Shown here: piece after piece, positions 23,183-31,315 of the stretch
How the letters are laid out: each line of letters starts with the position of its first letter
Position numbering within the stretch: the stretch's first letter is position 1
Source: Oribacterium sp. UBA4274
Lineage (GTDB): Bacteria; Bacillota; Clostridia; Lachnospirales; Lachnospiraceae
Length of the DNA stretch: 42,905 bases
Reading direction: 5' to 3'
NCBI GenBank assembly: GCA_002396005.1
Contig: DGVW01000062.1
Location: 1 to 42,905 of the forward strand
Translations under genes and position numbers: made by a program
Notes under the pieces: model-generated
What the model saw: the letters and a program-made list of their open reading frames with translations, nothing else
Database searches by the model: none
What the model was told of the DNA's origin: nothing

Positions 23183-24868
23183 ATGGATGATTTCTTAAAG
23201 GTAAAATATTTCGACGAGTTATTTGATATTTTTTCCAGCCAGAAAGAAGGCTGGTATGCTTTTTATACGGATTATGCACATATGAAAGTTCATTGGTCGC
23301 AGGAAATGGTGGATTTCCTGGGGCTTTCTGCCCGCGTCATGGACAATGATGAGGCATTGGCTCAGTATGTGAGCAAAATACATCCTGAAGACAGAGCGAA
23401 TTTTTCCAAAGAGGCAGAAAGAATGTTTTCGGGAGAAATCGATGAACTCAATATGCCATATAGGATCAGAAATAAGTTTGGAGAGTATGTCACAGTAGCA
23501 ACTTATTCTAAGTTTAAAAGAGATGATGACGGAAAACCTGTGTTTTATGCAGGCTTTGTTATAAATTACGAGAAAAGTACACTTATTGAACCAACAACAG
23601 GACTGTATACTACTCAGCAGTTGATGGAACTTATGGAGAAGCATCGTTCACAGAATAAGGCTTATTTCCTGATGCTGTTCAGTGTGAGAGATTTTGCTTC
23701 TGTAAACAATAACTATGGCTATATAGAAGGAAACAGAGTCCTGAGAGCCTTGGCGGAGATTTCCATGATGTACAGGAACGGCGCTGATGTATTTAAACTG
23801 GAGGGCACGAAGTTTGCAATGCTGAAAGCTTTTGAGGCAGGTGATAAAAGCATAGAAACTTACGGCAGCGAGGAGTTTGAAAAGATCAGACAGATGGTTA
23901 TCCGCGGTATACATATTAATGAAAACACCATTTTTATTGATTTATACGGAGGTGCGGTTTATACAGATGATGTAAGCATAAGTTCTAATACCATATACAC
24001 CAGTGCTCTTTTTGCCCTTGCCAAGGCAAAGGATAATGCTAATATCGGTAAACTTAATGTCTTTAATCATTCGAAACTGTTGGAAGATCGGCAGAAACTG
24101 TCGCTGTATGATGCAATCCGCGAGTCCATAAGATATGACTGCAAGGGATTTTTTCTGGTTTATCAGCCTATCATCGGCAGAGAATCGGGAAAACTGGTCT
24201 GCATGGAAGCTTTGCTCAGGTGGTACGGGGACGAGTACGGCGAGATATTCCCTGGAACCTTCATCGAGTGGCTTGAGAAAGATTCGAACTTCTATGATCT
24301 GGGACAATGGATCATAAGGAAAGCGCTGGAGGATGCGAAGGAAATCATTAAAGTGATTCCTGACTTTATAGTCAATATCAACCTTGCATATCCTCAACTC
24401 GGAAGAGATGATTTTGAGAGTGAACTTAAGGAGATTGTTGAAAAGTCAGGCGTCAATCCTGCAAATATAAGACTGGAGCTTACGGAAAGATGCAAGCTTC
24501 TTGATAAGAATCTCCTCAGAAGGAGACTTGAATTTATTCAAAGTCTCGGTATGAGGACGTCATTGGATGATTTCGGTACAGGTTATGCTGCTATAAATCT
24601 TTTGTTTGAGCTACCGACAAATCAGATCAAAATCGACAGAACATTTATCAAGAATATAGAGAATGAGGAGCCTAAGCGTATCATGCTGAAAGCTATCATT
24701 GACTGTGCGAGAATTCTCGGTGCACATGTTTGCGTAGAGGGTATAGAAACAAAAGAAATAGCAGACTATATTATAAATAATTTTAACATTACAAGCCTGC
24801 AGGGCTTTTACTATTCAAAACCTGTCACACTTCAGGTTTTCAAAGAAAATATGCATAAGTGGATGTAA
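23183..24868 (+). CDS. PAS-GGDEF-EAL protein, probable c-di-GMP phosphodiesterase
   Basis: The 561-residue cytoplasmic protein has a PAS sensor (about 23-130), a GGDEF domain (about 137-292) and an EAL domain (about 305-560). The GGDEF signature is ruined (KLEGTKFAML, residues 205-214), so it should not make c-di-GMP, though it may bind GTP. The EAL domain looks active: EALLRW (Glu342), NIN (Asn400), ELTER (Glu432), DDFGTGY (Asp462-Asp463), KIDRTFI (Lys483), EGIET (Glu519) and QGFYYSKP (Gln540). It probably opposes the cyclase at 6813. The ribosome binding site is weak and the start is the first ATG of the frame. Confidence 0.9.
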   Translation: MDDFLKVKYFDELFDIFSSQKEGWYAFYTDYAHMKVHWSQEMVDFLGLSARVMDNDEALAQYVSKIHPEDRANFSKEAERMFSGEIDELNMPYRIRNKFGEYVTVATYSKFKRDDDGKPVFYAGFVINYEKSTLIEPTTGLYTTQQLMELMEKHRSQNKAYFLMLFSVRDFASVNNNYGYIEGNRVLRALAEISMMYRNGADVFKLEGTKFAMLKAFEAGDKSIETYGSEEFEKIRQMVIRGIHINENTIFIDLYGGAVYTDDVSISSNTIYTSALFALAKAKDNANIGKLNVFNHSKLLEDRQKLSLYDAIRESIRYDCKGFFLVYQPIIGRESGKLVCMEALLRWYGDEYGEIFPGTFIEWLEKDSNFYDLGQWIIRKALEDAKEIIKVIPDFIVNINLAYPQLGRDDFESELKEIVEKSGVNPANIRLELTERCKLLDKNLLRRRLEFIQSLGMRTSLDDFGTGYAAINLLFELPTNQIKIDRTFIKNIENEEPKRIMLKAIIDCARILGAHVCVEGIETKEIADYIINNFNITSLQGFYYSKPVTLQVFKENMHKWM

Positions 24869-24893
24869 ACCGCTTGTAAAAAGAGTTAAATGA

Positions 24894-24947
24894 AACGGTT
24901 CAGCCGGGGTTGGTGTTGACTATGCACCTGACCCCGGCTGAACCGTT
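24894..24947. terminator. Long GC-rich hairpin between convergent genes
   Basis: A 17-bp perfect stem joins 24894-24910 (AACGGTTCAGCCGGGGT) and 24931-24947, with GGTG and CACC able to pair within the loop. It lies between the EAL gene stop and the stop of the minus-strand ATPase. T-runs are weak on both sides, so termination is likely but not certain. Confidence 0.65.
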
Positions 24948-24970
24948 ACTACAATATATTAAATTCTTAA

Positions 24971-26890
24971 TTAAGGTAATTCCACGACATTGAAAACATC
25001 CTTGGCTTCCTTGAGCATCCGTCTCTCACGGGTGTGGCAGGTGAAGAGAAGAATCTGCCCCTTATGGATATCCATGATGAAGTGAAGAGCAGAATTCAGT
25101 CGTTTCTCATCGTACATGGCAAAGGAATCATCAAATATAAGCGGCAATCTGTTCTTGCTGCTGTCCTTGACGTCAGTAGAATTGCCCTGCATGAGACGTG
25201 AAGCCGCAAGTCTAAGGGCCAGATAAATCTGGTCCATTGTACCGGCTGAAACATCCTCTATAGGTACTAGCTTAGTCGGTGTATTCATATAGATGTCCAG
25301 ATTCTGATCGATCCATATTGAGTCATATACACCACCTGTGATGCCTGAAATGAGATCTCCGGCCTCCTTGTTGAGATAGTGGCCGAAGCTCTGCTTTATG
25401 TTTGATTCAAGTTCTGTGAGAGTTTCATAAGCGAGATTGATGGCGTCAATCTCCTCTGTAAGAGCATCGTTGTTGTCGAGTGTACGTTTCAGCATATCTG
25501 CACGGTTCTTGACATTAACAAGATGCTGAAGCTTTCCTTCAAGCTCAGTCTGCTTTTCGTTCTGCTTCTGGAGCTCCACATCATATCTGCGTTCGTCATC
25601 ATTGAGCCCCTGGATTTCACTGGTGAGAGCATCCAAGGCTTCTCTGTTGGATGTTAACTCACTGTTTATCTTGAGGAGCTCATCCATGTGGGTACGGAAG
25701 CTCTTCATCGCGTCTTCACTGATATCGGTGGTGCCTATGTACCTGTTCAGCAGATTCTCCAGATCCTTGGAGGCCTTAGTGAAACTCTTGCGGCTTTCCA
25801 GATTGTTGTGGAAAGAAGAGATTCCAAGTAAAAGGCAAAGCACGTAGATAAATGTTGAAATCGCTACAGGTATGGTGGCGCCGAGTCGTGAACTCTTGAC
25901 GATGTTGTTTATCGCCGGCATCTTTTCCGGAACTATGTTAAGGATTGCGGCCAAATCAGGGGACCCTGCGGCTGCAAAAAGGATGTCCAGTATGAGAGCG
26001 ATGAAAGCAAGCACAAGCAAAACTACAGGAATCAGTTTGCGCTTAGCGTTGTTCTGCTTTTCGTTCTCGGCCTTGTAGGTGTTATAAACACGTTCTCCGA
26101 AACTTATTGTTTTCTCGATATCATCACTGTCTTTAAGATGGGACTTCTGCAGAGTGGCCTCCTGAGCGGCTACCTTCTGGATCATCTCCTCCTTTTTGGT
26201 CTGGCGGTCAACCTGTTCTGTACGCACTTCGGTACGAAGATTCTGGTACTTGCGAAGCTGGTTTTCGTATTCCGGCTGTTGGATATCACGCTCGATATTT
26301 CGTACTTCACCAACTAACTGTGAGTAGGTTTTGGCGGCGTCGGGCACGAGCTTCGACTTAAGATGTTCCTTCTGATGATTCAGTATCTCGAGAGCTCCTA
26401 CACAATCCAGTGAGATGTCTCCGGTTGAATTCAGATTGCGGATACAGGACTTAAGCTCATTTATCATGCCACGGTTTGTGGCACTGTGCAGCTGACCTAT
26501 GGAAACTGTGTTCTCAAATGCGGTTTCGGAAATGCCGTCGAGCAGGTCACTGAGCCAATGCTCAGGCTCCGGAATATCCAGCCTGTCGGTTTCATTGTAG
26601 ACAGAGACCGTGTTCTCATTGAAGTCTCTCTGTATGAGATAAATCTTTCCTTCGTGTTCGATGCGAAGCTGTCCACTGTATTCATCAGGGAAATCCCAGG
26701 ACTGATATTTTTTGGACACAGACTTTCCGGAACGTCTCCCGAGACCGTACAGCATGGCCTGAAGGAAGGAATGCAGAGTAGATTTTCCTGCTTCGTTGTG
26801 TCCGTAAATTATGTTCATGCCTTTATCGAGATGCATGTTGAAATTGTGAAACTTACCAAATCCATCGATGTGGATGTCAACAAAACGCAT
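24971..26890 (-). CDS. SbcC/Rad50-like ATPase with two membrane helices (YhaN-like)
   Basis: The 639-residue protein has split ABC-ATPase halves. Walker A GHNEAGKST lies at 30-38, the signature VSAGTMDQIYLALRLA from about 547, Walker B LPLIFDDSF with Asp587-Asp588, and the H-loop His619 in FTCHTRE. Between them run two coiled-coil arms (about 165-285 and 360-500). At the tip, where Rad50 and SbcC have a CxxC zinc hook, there is no CxxC. Instead two membrane helices occur (about 286-306 and 338-358) around a 31-residue loop. The coils would thus be anchored in the membrane. GGGGAG precedes the ATG, two bases after the SbcD-like stop. Confidence 0.85.
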   Translation of the reverse strand: MRFVDIHIDGFGKFHNFNMHLDKGMNIIYGHNEAGKSTLHSFLQAMLYGLGRRSGKSVSKKYQSWDFPDEYSGQLRIEHEGKIYLIQRDFNENTVSVYNETDRLDIPEPEHWLSDLLDGISETAFENTVSIGQLHSATNRGMINELKSCIRNLNSTGDISLDCVGALEILNHQKEHLKSKLVPDAAKTYSQLVGEVRNIERDIQQPEYENQLRKYQNLRTEVRTEQVDRQTKKEEMIQKVAAQEATLQKSHLKDSDDIEKTISFGERVYNTYKAENEKQNNAKRKLIPVVLLVLAFIALILDILFAAAGSPDLAAILNIVPEKMPAINNIVKSSRLGATIPVAISTFIYVLCLLLGISSFHNNLESRKSFTKASKDLENLLNRYIGTTDISEDAMKSFRTHMDELLKINSELTSNREALDALTSEIQGLNDDERRYDVELQKQNEKQTELEGKLQHLVNVKNRADMLKRTLDNNDALTEEIDAINLAYETLTELESNIKQSFGHYLNKEAGDLISGITGGVYDSIWIDQNLDIYMNTPTKLVPIEDVSAGTMDQIYLALRLAASRLMQGNSTDVKDSSKNRLPLIFDDSFAMYDEKRLNSALHFIMDIHKGQILLFTCHTRERRMLKEAKDVFNVVELP

Positions 26891-26892
26891 GA

Positions 26893-27972
26893 TTACTCCC
26901 CACCCTTCTGCGATTTTAGTAATGCATTGATACCGTAGTACAAAGCTTTTTTCTCTACGAAGCTCATGTCATCAGGATCATCACGCAAGAGCTTTCTGAT
27001 ATAGAAACCGATGATATCAGACGGGTGCTCCTTGTAGATCGCTGCAAAGTCATATTGAGGTTCGGAGTCATCCTGAACACTGACTATCCTGTAGGTTCGT
27101 GAAAGCGGAGACAGATTGAAATGGACTTCCGGATCGTGCTTCCCGGTTATGCGGATCATGTAAATGTTGTGATCACCCTTGGACTTTATGAGACCTGAGA
27201 TTCGCTTCAGGAGTTCATCGTTGGTGGTTTTATCGGTGACTGTGAACTCAAGCGGAATGTAGGATACCTTTGAGGTCTCCATAAAGGTCAGCTTCTGGAC
27301 CTTATGTGTTATAGGATTGATATCACCGAAATAGAAACCTCTTGTACCTGTCTCCGAGCTGCTGAGAGGTTCCGGAGAACCGGAGTAAATGACTCTTCGT
27401 TCTGCAATCTCTACCGGCTTCAGAAGATAACCGAGAGCGACGTAATCAAAAGGCAATGCTGTCAGAGTGTCTACGTCCACAGGCATATGATCCTGATCTC
27501 CGCCATGAGCCAGCAGAATGTGTATATGACCATCGTTCTCCGGCTTGATGGTGTCAATGATTGTTTCCTTGACTTCGCGGGTATGGTAAGAAAAACCGTA
27601 AACCATGGTGTTTATGTCATCAAAGTAAATGGAATCAGGCTTATCACTGAGAATCCAGTTTACATTGGCACTCCAGTTGAAACTCAGAAGAGCAGAGTTG
27701 GAACTGATGCGGTCATTCTCACCAGATATGATCACGATATGTGTTGAAGGGATGGAACTGAACAGATAGTTGAGCTCCTGCAGGTCTTTGTTCATAGGCT
27801 GACGGTGGAAAAGATTACCGGCTATGAAAAGACAGTCTACGCTGAAGTCACGGCACTTCTCGATGATTCCGCGGAAGGTGGCCTTGATATCGTTGGCACG
27901 ATCCTTGCCCCATGGCTGATCGGAGTCCGGAACCATACCCCAGTTAATATCTGATGTGTGTATAAAACGCAT
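26893..27972 (-). CDS. SbcD/Mre11-like protein with degenerate metal site (YhaO-like)
   Basis: The 359-residue protein keeps the fold and spacing of SbcD/Mre11 phosphoesterases but not the active site. Asp8 is kept in HTSDINWG, but the His of D-x-H is Asn10. The Asp of the GD motif is Asn53 (AGNLFHRQP). The GNHD motif reads GENDR (Glu85, Asn86). His156 is kept (LLAHGG). The last GHxH reads GYLL (Tyr182, Leu184). Six of eight expected metal or catalytic positions are replaced, so nuclease activity is unlikely. GTAGGAGC precedes the ATG. The pairing with the ATPase gene (two-base gap) suggests it still forms a complex with it. Confidence 0.85.
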   Translation of the reverse strand: MRFIHTSDINWGMVPDSDQPWGKDRANDIKATFRGIIEKCRDFSVDCLFIAGNLFHRQPMNKDLQELNYLFSSIPSTHIVIISGENDRISSNSALLSFNWSANVNWILSDKPDSIYFDDINTMVYGFSYHTREVKETIIDTIKPENDGHIHILLAHGGDQDHMPVDVDTLTALPFDYVALGYLLKPVEIAERRVIYSGSPEPLSSSETGTRGFYFGDINPITHKVQKLTFMETSKVSYIPLEFTVTDKTTNDELLKRISGLIKSKGDHNIYMIRITGKHDPEVHFNLSPLSRTYRIVSVQDDSEPQYDFAAIYKEHPSDIIGFYIRKLLRDDPDDMSFVEKKALYYGINALLKSQKGGE

Positions 27973-28340
27973 GTAATGCTCCTACAATAGATGTGTATCG
28001 GACTTTGTATAGTGAAGTCCTGGGTATACATCCTGAAAAATAATATTTCAAAAGTTTGACTCACCATTGTTTGAACGTAGGTGAGGATAGACTCATGTCA
28101 TTTATATCACATTTTAACTTAAATTTAATAAATTAAAAAGTGTTTGTTGAGGTTTTGGCGAGGTGCTCTGTTATTAATGCAAGGACCTTAAAAAGAATGC
28201 GCTTATATAATGTGATTGGAGGTAATAAAAAATCGGGCGGCAGTGCCGCCCGACAAAAAACGAAATTCAATTTTAATTTCCTCAGATACCGAACATACCA
28301 CTGATTGTCTCGGTTGAATACGGATATGATCTGATCTTTC
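27973..28340. other. Intergenic region between asnS terminator and the SbcD-like gene
   Basis: This 368-base AT-rich region holds the asnS terminator (28227-28260) and, for the minus-strand SbcD-like gene, a possible promoter TTGAAA-17-TATACC within 28000-28060, of which the -10 is weak. Nothing coding is apparent. Confidence 0.45.
28227..28260 (-). terminator. Rho-independent terminator after asnS
   Basis: Read on the minus strand, TCGGGCGGC (28253-28245) pairs perfectly with GCCGCCCGA (28241-28233) around a 3-base loop, followed by a six-T run. The A-run on the other flank (28255-28260) precedes the stem. Confidence 0.93.
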
Positions 28341-29729
28341 TCAGATATCGCAGTTTCCTACTGTCCTTGGGAAAGGAAGCACATCACGGATGTTCTGAAC
28401 ACCTGTTAAGTACATAACTGCTCTTTCAAAACCAAGTCCGAAACCACCGTGACGGGTTGTTCCGTACTTACGGAGATCAAGATAGAACTTGTACTGATCC
28501 ATGTCCATGCCCAGCTCTTCCATACGCTTAACGAGCTTGTCGTAATCTTCCTCACGCTGCGAGCCGCCCATGATCTCGCCGATTCCCGGAACGAGACAAT
28601 CAACAGCTGCAACAGTCTTTCCGTCCGGATTCTGCTTCATGTAAAAAGCCTTGATGTCCTTAGGATAATCTGTTACAAATACAGGCTTCTTGAAATGCTT
28701 CTCGGTGAGGTAACGCTCGTGCTCTGTCTGAAGATCAACACCCCAGGATACCTTGTACTCGAACTCGTCGTTGTGCTCCTCAAGGAGTTTTATTGCATCT
28801 GTATAAGTTATACGCGCAAATTCAGAATTCATAACATGAGTGAGACGATCGATGAGCCCCTTGTCCATGAACTGATTGAAGAAAGCCATCTCCTCAGGTG
28901 CATTCTCAAGAACATACTTGATGATAAACTTGATCATATCTTCCTCGCATGCGATAACATCATCAAGATCTGCAAATGCCATCTCAGGCTCAATCATCCA
29001 GAACTCAGCAGCATGACGCTGAGTGTTTGAATTCTCTGCACGGAATGTAGGTCCGAATGTATAGATATTACGGAAAGCCTGTGCAAATGTCTCACCGTTA
29101 AGCTGTCCTGAAACGGTCAGAGATGTTTTCTTGTTGAAGAAGTCCTGAGAATAATCAATCTGTCCATCCACCATAGGTGCTTCGTTGATAGGAAGAGTGG
29201 TTACCTGGAACATCTCGCCTGCACCCTCTGCATCGGATGATGTGATGAGTGGAGTATGAACGTAAACAAATCCTCTCTCCTGGAAGAATACATGGATTGC
29301 GTAAGCAATGAGGGAACGTACACGGAACACTGCCTGGAATGTGTTGGTTCTCGGACGAAGATGTGTCATGGTACGAAGATACTCGAGAGTGTGTCTCTTT
29401 TTCTGGAGAGGGTAATCAGGAGTCGTAGCACCTTCAACTGTAACCTCTGTAGCCTGAAGTTCAAAAGGCTGCTTGGCTTCCGGAGTTGCAACAATCTTGC
29501 CCTTTACGATAGCTGCGGCACCAACGCCGAGCTTTGCAATCTCTGCAAAATTATCCATGTCATCGTGATAAACGACCTGAAGCGGTGTAAAAAATGTACC
29601 ATCTGAGATGACAAGGAAACCGAACTGCTTTGAATCACGATTGGATCTTACCCAACCGCCGACGGTGACTTCCTTATCATAGAAGGACTCTTTGTTCTTG
29701 AAAATTTCTCTTAAAGCAGTAACTTCCAT
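28341..29729 (-). CDS. asnS: Asparaginyl-tRNA synthetase
   Basis: The 462-residue class IIb synthetase charges tRNA-Asn. It has an N-terminal OB-fold anticodon-binding domain (about 15-105, VTVGGWVRSNRDSKQFGFLVI). Class II motif 2 is FRAENSNTQRHAAEFWMIEPE and motif 3 is GFGLGFERAVMYLTG. The C-terminus PFPRTVGNCDI is typical of AsnRS. AGGGG lies a few bases before the ATG. A consensus promoter is 59 bases upstream and a hairpin sits at the predicted 5' end of the transcript. No T-box elements were seen in the leader, which is short. Confidence 0.97.
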   Translation of the reverse strand: MEVTALREIFKNKESFYDKEVTVGGWVRSNRDSKQFGFLVISDGTFFTPLQVVYHDDMDNFAEIAKLGVGAAAIVKGKIVATPEAKQPFELQATEVTVEGATTPDYPLQKKRHTLEYLRTMTHLRPRTNTFQAVFRVRSLIAYAIHVFFQERGFVYVHTPLITSSDAEGAGEMFQVTTLPINEAPMVDGQIDYSQDFFNKKTSLTVSGQLNGETFAQAFRNIYTFGPTFRAENSNTQRHAAEFWMIEPEMAFADLDDVIACEEDMIKFIIKYVLENAPEEMAFFNQFMDKGLIDRLTHVMNSEFARITYTDAIKLLEEHNDEFEYKVSWGVDLQTEHERYLTEKHFKKPVFVTDYPKDIKAFYMKQNPDGKTVAAVDCLVPGIGEIMGGSQREEDYDKLVKRMEELGMDMDQYKFYLDLRKYGTTRHGGFGLGFERAVMYLTGVQNIRDVLPFPRTVGNCDI

Positions 29730-29759
29730 AATAAACCCCTGTTCATATTAATTTAAAAT

Positions 29760-29778
29760 ATCGAGACAGAGTCTCGAT
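29760..29778 (-). other. Hairpin at the predicted 5' end of asnS mRNA
   Basis: ATCGAGAC-AGA-GTCTCGAT is a perfect 8-bp inverted repeat. The asnS promoter predicts initiation near 29781, so the stem would start within a few bases of the transcript's 5' end. Such 5' stems can protect mRNA from decay. An operator reading on DNA is also possible. Confidence 0.5.
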
Positions 29779-29787
29779 TGATTAATG

Positions 29788-29816
29788 ATTATACTTTAAA
29801 CATTAAGGGTTTTCAA
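29788..29816 (-). promoter_or_regulatory. asnS promoter
   Basis: On the minus strand TTGAAA (29816-29811) and a perfect TATAAT (29793-29788) are separated by exactly 17 bases, giving a leader of about 50 bases. Confidence 0.8.
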
Positions 29817-29960
29817 TGTTCTTAAGTGTATAGATGCTCAAAAGAAATAAATTTCTTAAAATTTCTAAAGGAAAAACAAAAATTGTCAGAATTGTTATTG
29901 TAATTTGCTAAAATTATAAAATAAAACAATTTAATTGTGGTCAAAATTACTATTTTCAAG

Positions 29961-29989
29961 TTAACACCATGCATTTTCAGTGCTATAAT
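29961..29989 (+). promoter_or_regulatory. glgC promoter
   Basis: TTAACA (29961-29966, five of six consensus bases) and a perfect TATAAT (29984-29989) are spaced by 17 bases. Initiation near 29996 leaves a leader of about 45 bases for glgCD. Confidence 0.82.
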
Positions 29990-30040
29990 CAAAGAAGCTT
30001 GAAATCTTTTAACACATTATAAACACTAAGAGGTGATGAC

Positions 30041-31315
30041 GTGATTAAGAAAGAAATGATTGCCATGCTGCTAGCTGGCGGCCAGGGTTCACGCCTTGGC
30101 GTACTTACAAAGAATGTCGCAAAGCCTGCAGTTTCTTTTGGCGGAAAGTATTCAATTATCGATTTCCCACTGTCAAACTGCATTAATTCCAGCGTAGATA
30201 CTGTAGGAGTGCTTACACAATATAAACCATTACGTCTCAATGCCCATATCGGAATCGGTATTCCATGGGATTTGGATCGTAACAGAGGCGGTGTAACTAT
30301 TCTCCAGCCATATGAGTCTCAGACGGGTGCAGACTGGTTCTCAGGAACAGCTAACGCAATATATCAGAATATTGAGTATATCGATAACTATTCACCGGAA
30401 TATGTTCTTATTCTGTCAGGTGATCATATTTACAAGATGGATTATGAGGTCATGCTTGAGTATCACAAGGCTATGAATGCTGACTGTACTATAGCATCCA
30501 TGCCTGTTCCTATGGAGGAGGCAAGCCGTTTTGGTATCACCGTAACAGATGAGAACAACCGTATCATAGACTTCCAGGAGAAACCAAAGGAGCCTAAGTC
30601 AAACCTTGCTTCCATGGGTATCTACATTTTCTCATGGCCGGTTCTGAGAGAGGCACTTATCACAAATAAGGATGTTCCAGGTGAGGATTTCGGAAAGCAT
30701 ATCATTCCGTACCTTTTCAAGGGTGGAAAGCGTATCTTTGCTTATGAGTTCAATGGATACTGGAAGGATGTAGGAACACTCCAGTCATATTGGCAGTCCA
30801 ATATGGAACTTGTTGCCATTATTCCTGAGTTCAATCTTTACGAGGAGTACTGGAAGATCTATACAGATACTAAGAATCCTGCACCACAGTTCATTTCAGC
30901 CAACTCAAACGTTGAGAGATGTCTGATCGCAGAGGGCTGTGAAATCCATGGTGAGGTTCACAATTCAGTTATAGGTGAGGGCGTAATAATCGAGTCCGGA
31001 GCAGTTGTAACAGATTCAGTTATCATGTCCAATGCTGTTATCGAGGCAGGCACAAAGGTTGATAAGGCTATCATTGCACAGGATGTTAAGGTAGGACGCA
31101 ATTGTGAAATTGGTGTCGGCGAGTTCGCACCTAGTGTATATGATCAGAGAGTATACAATGCAGACCTTGCTACGATCGGAGAGGGTTCAGTTATCCCTGA
31201 CAATGTTAAGGTGGGCAGAAACACCGCTATCTATGGCGTGACAACAGCGGAGGATTATCCTGACGGATTACTCGCAAGCGGCGGAGCAATCATTAAGGAG
31301 GACGGCGAGATATGA
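30041..31315 (+). CDS. glgC: Glucose-1-phosphate adenylyltransferase, catalytic subunit
   Basis: The 424-residue enzyme makes ADP-glucose for glycogen-type alpha-glucan. Key features are the N-terminal GGQGSRLG loop, SGTANAIYQN, the SGDHIYKMDY metal site, EKP and YWKDVGT, then a left-handed beta-helix with hexapeptide repeats (VIGEGVIIESGAVVTDSVI). Translation most likely starts at GTG 30041 with AGAGGTGAT just upstream; ATG 30056 is an alternative. It overlaps glgD by four bases (ATGA), indicating coupling and a GlgC/GlgD heteromer. Confidence 0.95.
   Translation: MIKKEMIAMLLAGGQGSRLGVLTKNVAKPAVSFGGKYSIIDFPLSNCINSSVDTVGVLTQYKPLRLNAHIGIGIPWDLDRNRGGVTILQPYESQTGADWFSGTANAIYQNIEYIDNYSPEYVLILSGDHIYKMDYEVMLEYHKAMNADCTIASMPVPMEEASRFGITVTDENNRIIDFQEKPKEPKSNLASMGIYIFSWPVLREALITNKDVPGEDFGKHIIPYLFKGGKRIFAYEFNGYWKDVGTLQSYWQSNMELVAIIPEFNLYEEYWKIYTDTKNPAPQFISANSNVERCLIAEGCEIHGEVHNSVIGEGVIIESGAVVTDSVIMSNAVIEAGTKVDKAIIAQDVKVGRNCEIGVGEFAPSVYDQRVYNADLATIGEGSVIPDNVKVGRNTAIYGVTTAEDYPDGLLASGGAIIKEDGEI

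Larger units (their letters stand above)
29730..30040. other. Divergent promoter region between asnS and glgC
   Basis: This 311-base, strongly AT-rich region contains the minus-strand asnS promoter and leader hairpin and the plus-strand glgC promoter. The centre (about 29820-29955) has no recognisable gene or repeat. Confidence 0.6.

Noticed and set aside
26893..27972. A normal SbcD nuclease annotation
   Set aside because: Most metal-binding motifs are substituted, so calling it an active exonuclease would be misleading.
28449..29606. Long plus-strand frames within asnS
   Set aside because: They run antisense to a clear synthetase gene, lack ribosome binding sites and have Cys/Leu-rich unnatural composition.
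29730..29990. T-box leader for asnS
   Set aside because: The promoter is only about 59 bases before the start, and no T-box core or specifier loop was seen in the short leader.
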